Assembly (NCBI GenBank): GCA_051985675.1
Contig: JBPYFJ010000112.1
Location: forward strand, 62,001-126,000
DNA: 64,000 nt
Source of the DNA: JAFAXD01 sp051985675
GTDB lineage: Bacteria; Pseudomonadota; Alphaproteobacteria; Rhizobiales; Xanthobacteraceae
Direction of reading: 5' to 3'
A program made the position numbers and the translations under genes. The notes beneath the pieces are model-generated. The model was given only the letters and a program-made list of their open reading frames with translations. It was not told the origin of the DNA and searched no databases. Positions 24,873 to 34,275 of the stretch are shown here, one piece after another (the first letter of the stretch is position 1; each line of letters opens with the position of its first letter).

Positions 24873-26618
24873 CTAACCGCTCCTCGCCTTCATCTCTCCG
24901 CGCAGCTTAAGCGTGGCCGGGGCGTCAAGCGACAGATCGCCCCGGATCACAACCCCATACTCGGAACGCGCCGCCGCACGCGAGACCAGCTCCGCCACCA
25001 CATCGGCGCGCACGGCCTCGGGATCCCGGTCGATCGGATTGCCCCAACCGCCGCCGCCGCCGGTGCGCACGATCACCTCCGAATTGACTGGCACGGTGCG
25101 GCGGTTGCCATAGCCGATGGCGAAATCGTTCTCGCCCGGCTGGCGCAGCAGGTACTCATTGTATTCGCCTGCCTTACCGCCCCACAGGCCCCAGGGAGGG
25201 CATTTCGAGCGCCGCGTCTGCTCGAAGTTCCACTGGCCCTCGACCAGATTGCGCACCCGCACATCGAGACCAACGCCTCCGCGATACTTGCCGGGGCCGG
25301 CAGAGTCGCACCGCAGCTCGCGCGCCTCGATCAGCACCGGGCATTTGAGCTCAATCGACTCGATTGGTCCGTTGCGCACGTCACCTTGGCACACCGACAC
25401 CGAACCGGATTCACCGTCCTCGTAGGGACGCCCGCCCCAGCCGCCGCCCTCGATGCTCTGGATCACAAAGCGCCGGTTGGTCTTCGGGTGCACGCCGAAA
25501 AACACGACGGTGCCGCCAAGCAACCCGTGATGTGCCGCCGGGACCCGATCCGGCATGGCGGGGGCGAGCGCGTGAATGATTGTGTCCACCACCGTCGGCA
25601 CAATTGTGCTCCAGCCCGCCATCGGCGCCGGAAAGCGCGCCATCATGATGTTCCCCTCGGGGATGATGACCTTGAGCGCGCGGAAGGAACCCTCATTGAC
25701 CGGTTCGAGCGGCCCGGTCAGCGCCTTGTAGGCGACGCGCGCCCCCGCATAGGTGCGCGAATTGATTCCGGCCTTGCGCTCCGGCGAGCATTTGGAGAGA
25801 TCGATCGTCATATCGCTGCCAGCGATCGTAATCTTGGCGTGGATCGGCACCGGCTCATCGCGCTTGACCCCGTCGTTGTCCATGGCGGCTTCCGCCTCGT
25901 AGACCCCATCCGGGAGCTTCTCGACGACGTTGCGGCACTTGCGCTCGGTTTCATCGAAGATGGTATCAATCGCCGCCAAAATCGTGTCGCGGCCGTACTT
26001 GTCGAACAGCTCATCCGTGCGACGCGCAGCGAGACGGCATGCCGCCATTTGCGATTTCAGATCGCCGAGCGAGGACTCGGGAAAGCGGATGTTGTCCTTG
26101 ATGACGCGGTAGAGCGTCTCGTCGAGCGCGCCTTCTCGATAGATCTTGAGCTGATCGAGCTGCAGCCCCTCGAGCCATGGATCGGCGACAGTCGCCCCTG
26201 CACCGAATCCCGTGGAGGTGCCCCCGACGTCGATCCAGTGCGCCCGCACCATGGCGAACATCAGCAATTCGCCGTTATAGAAATAGGGCGTGTAGATGAC
26301 GATGTTATTCAGATGCTGGCCCGCGACCGCCTGATGGTTGGTAATGATCACGTCGCCGGGCCGGAAGCCCTTCTCCCCGTAGCGCTTCATCCCGTCGACG
26401 ATGATGACGCCGAGGTCGGCGACGAAATGCGACACACCGCCGACGTTTTGTGAAATGAGCTCGCCCTTGGGGTTGAGCAGCGCGGTGCAATAGTCGCGCA
26501 CCTCGTAGATCATCATGTTGTAGGAGGTGCGCTGCAAGTCGGCGGCCATTTCATTGGCGATCGCCGGCAGCGCGTTGCGGATCACTTCCAGAGTGACCGG
26601 ATCGAGTTTGACGCTCAT
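24873..26618 (-). CDS. hyuB: Hydantoinase B/oxoprolinase family subunit
   Basis: A 581-residue HyuB-type subunit. Conserved segments include LEVIRNALPAIANEMAADL, VRDYCTALLNPKGELISQN, DVIITNHQAVAGQHLNNI and GGGGGWGNPIDRDPE near the end. Together with HyuA it forms an ATP-dependent amidohydrolase (N-methylhydantoinase/5-oxoprolinase type) or, in related families, a carboxylase of ketones. The start overlaps the hyuA stop by four bases (ATGA), showing tight coupling. The real substrate is not clear. Confidence 0.9.
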   Translation of the reverse strand: MSVKLDPVTLEVIRNALPAIANEMAADLQRTSYNMMIYEVRDYCTALLNPKGELISQNVGGVSHFVADLGVIIVDGMKRYGEKGFRPGDVIITNHQAVAGQHLNNIVIYTPYFYNGELLMFAMVRAHWIDVGGTSTGFGAGATVADPWLEGLQLDQLKIYREGALDETLYRVIKDNIRFPESSLGDLKSQMAACRLAARRTDELFDKYGRDTILAAIDTIFDETERKCRNVVEKLPDGVYEAEAAMDNDGVKRDEPVPIHAKITIAGSDMTIDLSKCSPERKAGINSRTYAGARVAYKALTGPLEPVNEGSFRALKVIIPEGNIMMARFPAPMAGWSTIVPTVVDTIIHALAPAMPDRVPAAHHGLLGGTVVFFGVHPKTNRRFVIQSIEGGGWGGRPYEDGESGSVSVCQGDVRNGPIESIELKCPVLIEARELRCDSAGPGKYRGGVGLDVRVRNLVEGQWNFEQTRRSKCPPWGLWGGKAGEYNEYLLRQPGENDFAIGYGNRRTVPVNSEVIVRTGGGGGWGNPIDRDPEAVRADVVAELVSRAAARSEYGVVIRGDLSLDAPATLKLRGEMKARSG

Positions 26619-28654
26619 GCGGCGCCTCCAACCGTTATCACCAGTTCGCCCGAGGATGCCACCTCGCAGGTATCGCGCTCGAACAGCACCGTCGTGGTGC
26701 CGTGCTCCTGGATCAACGCGGGGCCATCGAGACGCGCGCCGGCGCCGAGCGCTGCGCGATCATACACCGGGCAGGACACCGGCTTGCTCGGATCGGAGAG
26801 ATAGACCTGCCGCTGCCGCGTCGGCGCGCTTGTCTTAGCCGCTCCGAGGGTCGGGAAGCGCAGACGCGGGCGCTTGCCGATCACTGCCAGCCGAATATTG
26901 ACCATCTCGACCGGCTCCTCCGGCGAATGATGGGCATAGCGATGTTCATACATCGCATCGAACGCCTGCCGGATACCGCGCCGGTCGCCCGCCTTGAGCT
27001 GACCTAGCGTCACCGGCACCTGCAGCGTGAACTCCTGGCCGACATAGCGCAGGTCGAGATGGATCTGCTGCTCCGCGCTGCCCTTGTGGCGCAGGCCGCT
27101 CGTCGCCTCACGTACCATCTCGGCGTGAGTTTGAACCAGCGCGGGAAAGTCGATACCGGCGAGATCGCCATAGCAGGTGCGGATGAAGTCGTGGCGCTCG
27201 TCGGCAAGTAGCATGCCGAGCGCGGAGAAGTGCGACGGAAACAGCGGTATGATCACTTTCGGCACGTGCAACTCGCGCGCAACCGCCGCGATGTGCAGCG
27301 GGCCAGCGCCGCCTGCTGCCACCAGCACGAAATCGCGTGGATCGAAGCCTTTTTTGACCGAGACCTCGCGCACCGCGAGCGACATGGTCGAGATCGAGAT
27401 ATCGAGGATCGCTTGCGCGGCCGCGGTCAGCTCCAGCTTGAGCGGAGCCGCGATCTTCTCCTCGATACCGCGCGCCGCCCCCTCGGCATCGAGTTTCATT
27501 TGACCGCCGAGGAAATTGTCGGGGTCGAGGCGTCCGAGCACCACGTTGGCGTCCGTAATGGTCGGCTCACTACCGCCGCCGCGATAGCAGATCGGACCCG
27601 GGTCGGCGCCCGCGCTTTGCGGGCCGACCTTGAGCGCACCGATGTCATCGATCCAGGCGATCGATCCGCCGCCAGCCCCGACTTCCACCACGTCGATCAT
27701 CGGCAACATCACCGGATGACCGCTGGCATAGCCGCCAACGTAGTAGCCCGGCGCCATGGTCGGCTCGCCGTCGCGAATGAGGCTCGCCTTGGCGGTCGTT
27801 CCGCCCATGTCGAACGAGATCACGTTCGGACAGCCGAGCGCGTGTCCGACGCGCGCGGAAGCGATAATGCCGCCGACCGGTCCGGATTCCATCATGGCAA
27901 CCGGACGATCGGTCGCGACCTCCGGCGTCATCACGCCGCCGTTCGAGCGCATGATGGCGAGATCGCCGCGAAAGCCGATCTTGCCGAGGTCGTCCTTGAG
28001 GCTCTTCACGTAGCCGCCGACTTTGGGGCCGATATAAGCGTTGACCACTGTGGTCGACGTGCGTTCAAACTCGCGGTACTCGCGCAGGATTTCGTGCGAG
28101 AGTGAAAGATATACATCCGGCAGTGCGGCCCGCACCATCGCGCCAGCCTGGCGCTCGTGTTCGGGATTCGCATAAGAATGCAGGAAGCAGACCGCGACCG
28201 CCTCGACACCGGCGATCTTTAGCGCGTCACAGGCTGCCTCGACACTCGCAGGCTGCAGCTTTTCGTGGACCTCGCCGCTTGCGAACAGCCGCTCGTTGAC
28301 TTCGCGGATGAGGTGCCGCTCGGCCAATGGTCGATGCTTGTGGAACAGGAGATTGTATGCTTCCGGCCGATTACCGCGACCGATGGCATAGACGTCGCGA
28401 GTGCCACGCGTAACGATCAGCCCGGTCTTCGCACCTTTGCGTTCAATCAGGGTGTTGATGGCGATGGTCGAGCCATGGATCAGCTCATCGATCGCCGTTG
28501 CGCCAAGACCGCTTTTGCGAATGCAGTCGACGATGCCGCGGGTCAGCTGCGCCGGCGTCGTCAGGCTCTTGGCTTCGACAAAACGGCCCTCTTCGGTGTC
28601 GAATCCGATCAGATCGGTGAAGGTGCCGCCAATATCAATCGCGACGACGATCAT
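26615..28654 (-). CDS. hyuA: Hydantoinase A/oxoprolinase family subunit
   Basis: A 679-residue HyuA-type subunit with the actin-like ATPase start VVAIDIGGTFTDLIGFD, a second nucleotide-binding segment VISFDMGGTTAKASLI and AAGGAGPLHIAAVARELHV. This chain carries the ATP-binding part of the HyuAB enzyme. It is the first gene of a minus-strand group hyuA-hyuB-MmgE/PrpD and is divergent from the feruloyl-CoA synthetase-like gene. The length is normal for the family. Confidence 0.92.
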   Translation of the reverse strand: MIVVAIDIGGTFTDLIGFDTEEGRFVEAKSLTTPAQLTRGIVDCIRKSGLGATAIDELIHGSTIAINTLIERKGAKTGLIVTRGTRDVYAIGRGNRPEAYNLLFHKHRPLAERHLIREVNERLFASGEVHEKLQPASVEAACDALKIAGVEAVAVCFLHSYANPEHERQAGAMVRAALPDVYLSLSHEILREYREFERTSTTVVNAYIGPKVGGYVKSLKDDLGKIGFRGDLAIMRSNGGVMTPEVATDRPVAMMESGPVGGIIASARVGHALGCPNVISFDMGGTTAKASLIRDGEPTMAPGYYVGGYASGHPVMLPMIDVVEVGAGGGSIAWIDDIGALKVGPQSAGADPGPICYRGGGSEPTITDANVVLGRLDPDNFLGGQMKLDAEGAARGIEEKIAAPLKLELTAAAQAILDISISTMSLAVREVSVKKGFDPRDFVLVAAGGAGPLHIAAVARELHVPKVIIPLFPSHFSALGMLLADERHDFIRTCYGDLAGIDFPALVQTHAEMVREATSGLRHKGSAEQQIHLDLRYVGQEFTLQVPVTLGQLKAGDRRGIRQAFDAMYEHRYAHHSPEEPVEMVNIRLAVIGKRPRLRFPTLGAAKTSAPTRQRQVYLSDPSKPVSCPVYDRAALGAGARLDGPALIQEHGTTTVLFERDTCEVASSGELVITVGGAA

Positions 28655-28873
28655 GCACTGTCCGCTACTTCCGAGGCGTTTCCGGGAATGCTTCTGGTGG
28701 GGTCATAGAGCGACCACCGCGGTGTCCGGATGTCAAGCGCCCGGCGCGCCGGGCATTGTAGCGTTGCAGCCCGGGCGGGGCGCGGCACACGCAGGCTCCC
28801 CATTCGGATTGCACTGTGCTCCGTGCGGGTTACAATTCTCCGCAGGAAATCAACACGCTATCGGGAACCGCCG
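28655..28873. promoter_or_regulatory. Divergent promoter region of the catabolic island
   Basis: A 219-bp gap between hyuA (minus) and the acyl-CoA ligase (plus). It holds two perfect palindromes, CACCGCGGTG at 28715-28724 and GCCCGGCGCGCCGGGC at 28739-28754. They are candidate operators for a shared regulator, although GC-rich palindromes also occur by chance. No regulator gene lies beside it. Confidence 0.4.
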
Positions 28874-30691
28874 GTGAGCATCCAGACTCTCGACGACCGT
28901 CGCACGGGCGGCGTGCACGCCCGGTTCCGCGACGTCACGGTCGACATGCATCGCGACGCCGCCGGCGTGATCCGGCTACTGGCGAAAGAGCCGTTGTGGC
29001 CGTACCCGGATCGATTTCACGATCACCTGTCGCGCTGGGCCAAGGAACGTCCAACGCACACCTTCCTGGCCGAGCGGCGTCCGGAGCGCGAGGGTTGGAT
29101 ATCCATCACCTACGCCGAAGCTTCGCAACAAGTTCAACTCATCGCGCAAGCGCTGGCGCAACGTACCCTCGGCAGCGAGCGTCCGGTCCTGATCCTTTCG
29201 GGCAACGCGATCGAACACCAGTTGCTGGGATTAGGCGCCATGAGCGCGGGTGTACCCTTCGCGCCGATCTCGGTCGCCTATTCGCTGATCAGCCAGGATC
29301 TCGGCAAGCTGCGGTACATCGTCAACCTGCTCGACCCTGGCCTGGTTTATGCGGCGGACGCCGCCCGTTTTGCGCGCGCGTTGACGATTCCGGAAATGCG
29401 CGGGCGCGAGATTGTGGTCGGGACGCCCTCGCCCGATGTGCCCGCTGCAGCCCTGTTCCTCGAACTCCTCCGCGGCGGCTCGCCCGCGAGCTTGGCGCAA
29501 AAGGCGGCCGCGATCGGTCCCGATACCGTCGCCAAGTTCCTGTTTACCTCGGGCTCGACAGGAACGCCGAAGGGCGTGACCATCACCCACCGCATGATCA
29601 ATTCCAACATGACGATGTTTGAGCAGATCTGGCCTTTCATCGTCGAACGCCCGCCGGTTCTTGTCGACTGGCTCCCGTGGAGCCACGTGTTTGGCGGCAA
29701 CCACAATATCGGGCAGGTGATGCGCTCCGGCGGCACGCTCTACATCGACGACGGCAAGCCGACGCCTGCCGACTTCGAACGCTCGCTGCGCAATTTGCGC
29801 GACGTGTCGTCGACCATGTACCTCAACGTGCCGAAGGGTTTTGAGCTGCTACTGCCGGCGCTCGCCAAGGACGGCGAGTTGCGCAGGCGTTTCTTTGCCG
29901 ACCTCGACGCCATGTTCTACGCCGCCGCGACCCTGCCCGAGCACCTCTGGCACGGCTTGGCCGAACTCGCCCAACGCGAACGGCCGCATGATCCGCCGAG
30001 CATGATCAGCGGCTGGGGCCTGACCGAAACGGCGCCGGGCTCGCTCATCCTCAACCGGCACGACGCGGAGATCGGCAACATCGGCCCGCCGCTGCCGGGC
30101 CAGGAGGTCAAGCTTGTGCCGAACGGCGGCAAGCTCGAGATCCGGGTGCGCGGTCCCAACGTCACGCCCGGCTATTGGCGCGCGCCCGAATTGACCAAAC
30201 ACGCCTTCGACGACGAAGGCTATTTCATCACCGGTGACGCTGTGACGTTCGTCGATGAGGCCGACGCCAGTCGTGGCTTTCGCTTCAACGGGCGCGTTGC
30301 CGAAGATTTCAAGCTGTCGTCCGGCACCCGCGTTCACGCCGCCGAAATCTGGGCGCGCGCGCGCCAGGCCCTCGGCACTCTCGTGTTCGACGTGGTCGTG
30401 GCCGCACCCGACAGAGATGATCTCGGACTCTTGATCTTTCCGCCGGCCGGCCGCGCTATCGATGCAACCTATCGCGCGGAGCTCCGAGATGCGCTCATTC
30501 GGATGAACGAGGGCATCACCGGGTCCTCGCGCGTGATCGCGCGCGCGTTCGTGCTGGCCGAGCCCCCCTCGCTCGATGCCGGCGAGATCACCGACAAGGG
30601 CTCGCTCAACAGCCGCGGGATCCGGGAGCGCCGCCAGGCGGAGGTTGCACGGCTCTATGACGATGGCGACGCGGACGTGATCAGGCCATAA
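28874..30691 (+). CDS. fcs: Feruloyl-CoA synthetase-like AMP-binding ligase
   Basis: A 605-residue ANL-superfamily ligase. The P-loop-like motif is FTSGSTGTPKGVTITH, motif A5 is GWGLTETAPGS, A8 is NGRVAEDFKLSSGTRVH, and the C-terminal lysine motif is ITDKGSLNSRGI. The N-terminal FRDVTVDMHRDAAGVIRL and the overall pattern fit feruloyl-CoA synthetases, which activate hydroxycinnamates with ATP and CoA. The GTG at 28874 is preferred over upstream in-frame starts because the conserved part begins there. The usual partners (enoyl-CoA hydratase/aldolase and vanillin dehydrogenase) are not in the window, so another aromatic or aryl-aliphatic acid could be the substrate. Confidence 0.85.
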   Translation: MSIQTLDDRRTGGVHARFRDVTVDMHRDAAGVIRLLAKEPLWPYPDRFHDHLSRWAKERPTHTFLAERRPEREGWISITYAEASQQVQLIAQALAQRTLGSERPVLILSGNAIEHQLLGLGAMSAGVPFAPISVAYSLISQDLGKLRYIVNLLDPGLVYAADAARFARALTIPEMRGREIVVGTPSPDVPAAALFLELLRGGSPASLAQKAAAIGPDTVAKFLFTSGSTGTPKGVTITHRMINSNMTMFEQIWPFIVERPPVLVDWLPWSHVFGGNHNIGQVMRSGGTLYIDDGKPTPADFERSLRNLRDVSSTMYLNVPKGFELLLPALAKDGELRRRFFADLDAMFYAAATLPEHLWHGLAELAQRERPHDPPSMISGWGLTETAPGSLILNRHDAEIGNIGPPLPGQEVKLVPNGGKLEIRVRGPNVTPGYWRAPELTKHAFDDEGYFITGDAVTFVDEADASRGFRFNGRVAEDFKLSSGTRVHAAEIWARARQALGTLVFDVVVAAPDRDDLGLLIFPPAGRAIDATYRAELRDALIRMNEGITGSSRVIARAFVLAEPPSLDAGEITDKGSLNSRGIRERRQAEVARLYDDGDADVIRP

Positions 30692-30736
30692 AGGTGTGGG
30701 TTCGCGGCGCCGGCCGTTCGGGAGAAGAAAATCATC

Positions 30737-31834
30737 ATGCTTGCACAGGAACGGCGCGAGCGGCTGCTCGCGGAGATGCGTCGCGAGGGCCTGGAGGCCA
30801 TCATTGTGTACGGTACGTCCTGGCAGGAAGCCTATCTGCGCTACGTGTCGGATTTCGGCATTCTGGAGGCCGACGGAATCGCGATCCTGACAGCCGATGG
30901 TCGCTGCCGTTTGTTTGTTGAAAACGCGGCGGAAGCTGAGCGCGCACAGGTGGAGGCGAACGGGATTGACACCAGGCTCGTGCGGAACCTCGCGCAGGCG
31001 GTCGGGCGCGAGCTCGAAGCTGTTTCCAATCAGCGCATTGTGGCAGCGCCGCGGGCGCTTCTGCCGGCGTGGCTCACCGCGAGCGAGCGGAGCTTCCGGC
31101 TCGAGGACGGGGCCGGGCTGCTTGATCGCCTGCTGATGGAAAAGGCCCCGAACGAAATCGCGGTTATGCGCCGCGCGGTTGCGCTGGCTGACGAAGGTTA
31201 CGAATTCTTCCGGAGCGCGGCGCGACCCGGCCGCAAGCAATACGAGGTCGTCGCCGATGTCGAGGCGTTCCTGCGCCGCAAGGGTTCACCCGACAACTTC
31301 ATGATCATCGGCTCCGGCAATGCCGACGTCCGCGGCATGGCGCCGCCGTCGGAACGCACGCTCAAGCTAGGCGACCTCGTTACCACCGAGTTGACGCCCG
31401 CGATCGAAGGCTACCTCGCGCAGATCTGCCGCACGCTGGTTCTTGGCAAAGCCAATCCGGTTCAAAAGCAGGCGTTCGCTATCTGGCACGAAGCCATGGA
31501 GGCCGGGATCGCGGCCGTTAAGCCTGGGGTCACTGCAGCCGATGTTGCGCGCGCCGAGAACGACGTGTTCCGCCGCCACGGGCTTGGCGAATACACGACC
31601 AGCAAATACACGCGGGTGCGCGGCCACGGACTGGGCTTGAGCACGGACATTAAGCCGTCGCTGCTCGAGGACGTCGACATCGTGTTGCGGCCCGGGATGA
31701 CCATCATCGTGCATCCGAACACCTATCACCCGGAGGCCGGCTACATGGTGCTCGGCGATGTCGTGGTCGTGACCGAAAGCGGTTGCGAGCGATTGACGCG
31801 TACGCCGGCGCAACTCTTCGAGATGTCGGCATGA
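30737..31834 (+). CDS. M24 (creatinase/Xaa-Pro peptidase) family protein, altered metal site
   Basis: A 365-residue protein with a creatinase-type N-terminal domain and a pita-bread C-terminal domain. By eye alignment, the usual five metal ligands are mostly changed: E218 in VTTELTPAIEGY, Q229 in YLAQICRT, H297 kept in RGHGLGL, H326 in TIIVHPNTY and G340 in VLGDVVVVTESG. It may therefore be a metal-free hydrolase like creatinase rather than a peptidase. It follows the CoA ligase by 45 bp and precedes a second member of the same fold. Confidence 0.8.
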   Translation: MLAQERRERLLAEMRREGLEAIIVYGTSWQEAYLRYVSDFGILEADGIAILTADGRCRLFVENAAEAERAQVEANGIDTRLVRNLAQAVGRELEAVSNQRIVAAPRALLPAWLTASERSFRLEDGAGLLDRLLMEKAPNEIAVMRRAVALADEGYEFFRSAARPGRKQYEVVADVEAFLRRKGSPDNFMIIGSGNADVRGMAPPSERTLKLGDLVTTELTPAIEGYLAQICRTLVLGKANPVQKQAFAIWHEAMEAGIAAVKPGVTAADVARAENDVFRRHGLGEYTTSKYTRVRGHGLGLSTDIKPSLLEDVDIVLRPGMTIIVHPNTYHPEAGYMVLGDVVVVTESGCERLTRTPAQLFEMSA

Positions 31835-31862
31835 TGCGCGTTGGGCGCGCGAGAGGTTTGCC

Positions 31863-32933
31863 ATGCGACGTGGTTTGATTTCCTGGTCGAAGGCCGAACT
31901 GCCCGAAAGCGCGCTCGACGCCCGCGTAGCCCGGGTGCAGGCCGCGATGGGCGAAGCCGGAATCGATCTGCTGGCGGTCTACACCAATCCGGCGCGCGAA
32001 TCCGGCGTTGCTTGGTTCACAGGTTTCATTCCGTACTGGAACCAGTGCGTGATGCTGCTGCCGCGCGCGGGGCGCCCGACCCTCATCGCCGGGATGACCG
32101 CGCGCGTGCGCGATTGGATCATGCGCAATGCCCACATCGAGGCGGTCGCGAACACGACCAAGATCGGCGCCGAGACAGGCCGTCTCATTGCGGAGAAGGC
32201 GTCGGGTGCGGTGGTCGCGATCGCCGATATCGACAACGTGCCGGGCAGCATCGTGGACGGAATCCGGGCCAGCGCGGCAGCGGTGGTCGACGGAGGCCCG
32301 CTGTTGGAACGGGCACGCGCCCCCGCCGATCCGGCCGAACTTGCGTTCGCATTCAAAGCCGCGACCATCGCACACACGGCGCTCGCGAACGCAACGGCGG
32401 ACGAGACCGACGCCGCCCGCCTCGTCGCCGCGATCGACGGCGAGGCGCGCCGGCTCGGCGCAGAAGAAGTCTACGTCGCGCTTGCGCCCGATCTCTCAGC
32501 AAATCGCCGGCTGATCCGCCTGGAAGGAACCACGCCGCTCGGCAGCGCGTTTGCCGCACGGATATCGCTTGCCTACAAGGGCACCTGGGTCCGCATGGTG
32601 CGCACGCTCGGGCGCGATGCTATGCTGGCACGCGATGTCGCCAGTGCGGTGACGAGTTTCGCCGCGGCAATCGTGTCGCTGCCGCGCATCGTTTCATTGG
32701 GAAGCTTCGCCGCTTTCCTGATCGAGGGTTGTCGTACCACGACGCCGCTCGAGCCATTGGCTGGAACGATGCTCGGTGATCAGCGCGCGATCGCGCCCGG
32801 CACGGTCGTCACCGTTCAGGCAACGATCGAAACAAACGGACGCGCCATCCTGGTCGGCGCCCCGGTCCTGGTTGGCCGCAACGGCGAAGCTTCGAGCGCG
32901 CTCGTGGCCCCGCGCTTCGATGATGCGGGGTGA
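31863..32933 (+). CDS. Degenerate M24-fold protein
   Basis: A 356-residue relative of the preceding gene product. The N-terminal creatinase-like domain is clear (VYTNPARESGVAWFTGF, LPRAGRPTLIAGMT), but the C-terminal domain lacks the HG motif and all recognisable metal ligands. It may be a non-catalytic partner of the upstream M24 protein or have taken on a different chemistry. The 28-bp spacing to the previous gene supports co-transcription. Confidence 0.7.
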   Translation: MRRGLISWSKAELPESALDARVARVQAAMGEAGIDLLAVYTNPARESGVAWFTGFIPYWNQCVMLLPRAGRPTLIAGMTARVRDWIMRNAHIEAVANTTKIGAETGRLIAEKASGAVVAIADIDNVPGSIVDGIRASAAAVVDGGPLLERARAPADPAELAFAFKAATIAHTALANATADETDAARLVAAIDGEARRLGAEEVYVALAPDLSANRRLIRLEGTTPLGSAFAARISLAYKGTWVRMVRTLGRDAMLARDVASAVTSFAAAIVSLPRIVSLGSFAAFLIEGCRTTTPLEPLAGTMLGDQRAIAPGTVVTVQATIETNGRAILVGAPVLVGRNGEASSALVAPRFDDAG

Positions 32934-32951
32934 CATGATGGGAGGAACCTC

Positions 32952-33779
32952 ATGTTCCGGCCCGTGCCCGCGCTCGTACTTCTCATGCTGTGCGCGCACA
33001 GCTGCCAGGATCGGGTAATGGCGCAGACCAGCGCGCCGCCGCTTGCCGGCGCGCTCGCGCGCTTGGAGGCATTTCCTCCGCCGCAACGGCGCGTCGGCTT
33101 CGTATCGCCGCTGCCGATCAGCGACACAATCCCTTACATGTTCTACGGCACGTTCCGAAGCCGTGTCATGTTGATCGAGCAATCTCTGCAGCTGCGCGGC
33201 TACGATATGGCCTCGGCGCGCGCGGCGCTCGGCGAACTCGATCACGCGCTCACCGGCATCAAGAGCCGGGGCGCAGAAATGGTGATCATCGGCGGGAGCG
33301 TCCTGTCGTTCGCGTATCCCCGTCCGGCTCTACTGGCCCGGCTCGAAGACGCGAGCCGCAAGCTTGGCGTTCCGGTCACAACCGACATGGAAGCGACCGT
33401 CCAGGTGATGCGGCGCGCTGGCGTGCACAAGCTCGCCGTTGCGCATCGGCTCAACGGCCTCGATGACAGCGCTCTCACCAGCTACCTCGTTGCCGCCGAT
33501 TTCGCAGTCGAAGGCATTGTGGGACCACAGCTCGAGGTCGCGACCCGCGCCGGTACAACGCCGGACGAGAGCTCCGTCTTTGCCGCGACCGGAGAAGCCG
33601 CGGCCCAGCTCTATCCTGCCGCGGATGGCATCCTTTTTCTCGGCGGCAGCACCATTAATTACCCCTATCTCGCCGCCATCCAACGCGCGGCCAGGAAGCC
33701 GGTGTTCAATAACACCATGGGGTTTCTCGACTACGTCGAGACCTGGTTGACCGCGAATCCGGTGAAGCGGGCGCCCTGA
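32952..33779 (+). CDS. Exported Asp/Glu racemase-fold protein without catalytic cysteines
   Basis: A 275-residue protein with an N-terminal signal peptide (VPALVLLMLCAHSC, likely cut after VMA at residue 24) and a racemase/arylmalonate decarboxylase/maleate isomerase-like body. In that superfamily two cysteines act as acid and base. Here the matching positions read IIGGSVLSF (near residue 116) and LGGSTINYP (near residue 233), and no cysteine occurs after residue 18. It therefore cannot use the standard two-cysteine chemistry. It may be a periplasmic binding or non-cysteine enzyme. It follows the M24 pair by 18 bp. Confidence 0.7.
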   Translation: MFRPVPALVLLMLCAHSCQDRVMAQTSAPPLAGALARLEAFPPPQRRVGFVSPLPISDTIPYMFYGTFRSRVMLIEQSLQLRGYDMASARAALGELDHALTGIKSRGAEMVIIGGSVLSFAYPRPALLARLEDASRKLGVPVTTDMEATVQVMRRAGVHKLAVAHRLNGLDDSALTSYLVAADFAVEGIVGPQLEVATRAGTTPDESSVFAATGEAAAQLYPAADGILFLGGSTINYPYLAAIQRAARKPVFNNTMGFLDYVETWLTANPVKRAP

Positions 33780-33819
33780 ATGGACGAAAACCCGATGTAA
33801 TCGATTTGCTGCTTGCGCT

Positions 33820-34071
33820 TCAGCGCGCCGGCTTTTTCACGCTTGGAGACTGGCTTGCGCCGCGCACGTCCGCCCAGGGATCGTTCGTAGTCTTCTTCTG
33901 GTCCGGCACTTTCTTCATCGCCTCATTATAGGCGTTGTCGATCGCCTGACCGCGTTGGATTTCCTCCGGCGTCTTTTTCTTGTCCTCAGGCAACATGTTG
34001 ATGCCGCCGATTTGTGCGAAAGCGGGTGCCGCCGCCAGCGCAATTAAAATTGCAGCCGCAAACGTTCTCAT
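33820..34071 (-). CDS. Small exported protein, unknown function
   Basis: An 83-residue protein with a clear signal peptide (MRTFAAAILIALAAAPAFA, cleavage after AFA) and a short charged mature part rich in K, P, D and E (LPEDKKKTPEEIQRGQ). A GGAGGGGGAG ribosome binding site precedes the chosen ATG. The longer upstream frame is ignored. It is on the opposite strand to its catabolic neighbours. No family was recognised. Confidence 0.65.
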   Translation of the reverse strand: MRTFAAAILIALAAAPAFAQIGGINMLPEDKKKTPEEIQRGQAIDNAYNEAMKKVPDQKKTTNDPWADVRGASQSPSVKKPAR

Positions 34072-34275
34072 CGGGCTCCCCCTCCGGTTAGCGCCGGCTT
34101 CTTGCACGAACCACGTGGCCAAATTTAGCCCATACCAAAGGGCCGAAATCGCGCTCGAACGTGAAGTTCCGCATAGCCGCCATGGCGCCTGCAAACGAGC
34201 GTCCGGCTTTCGCGCCGCCGTTCCGAGCCCTATAAAGGCGGCCCAAGCTCACCCGGTCCTCCCACGTCTTGCCGC

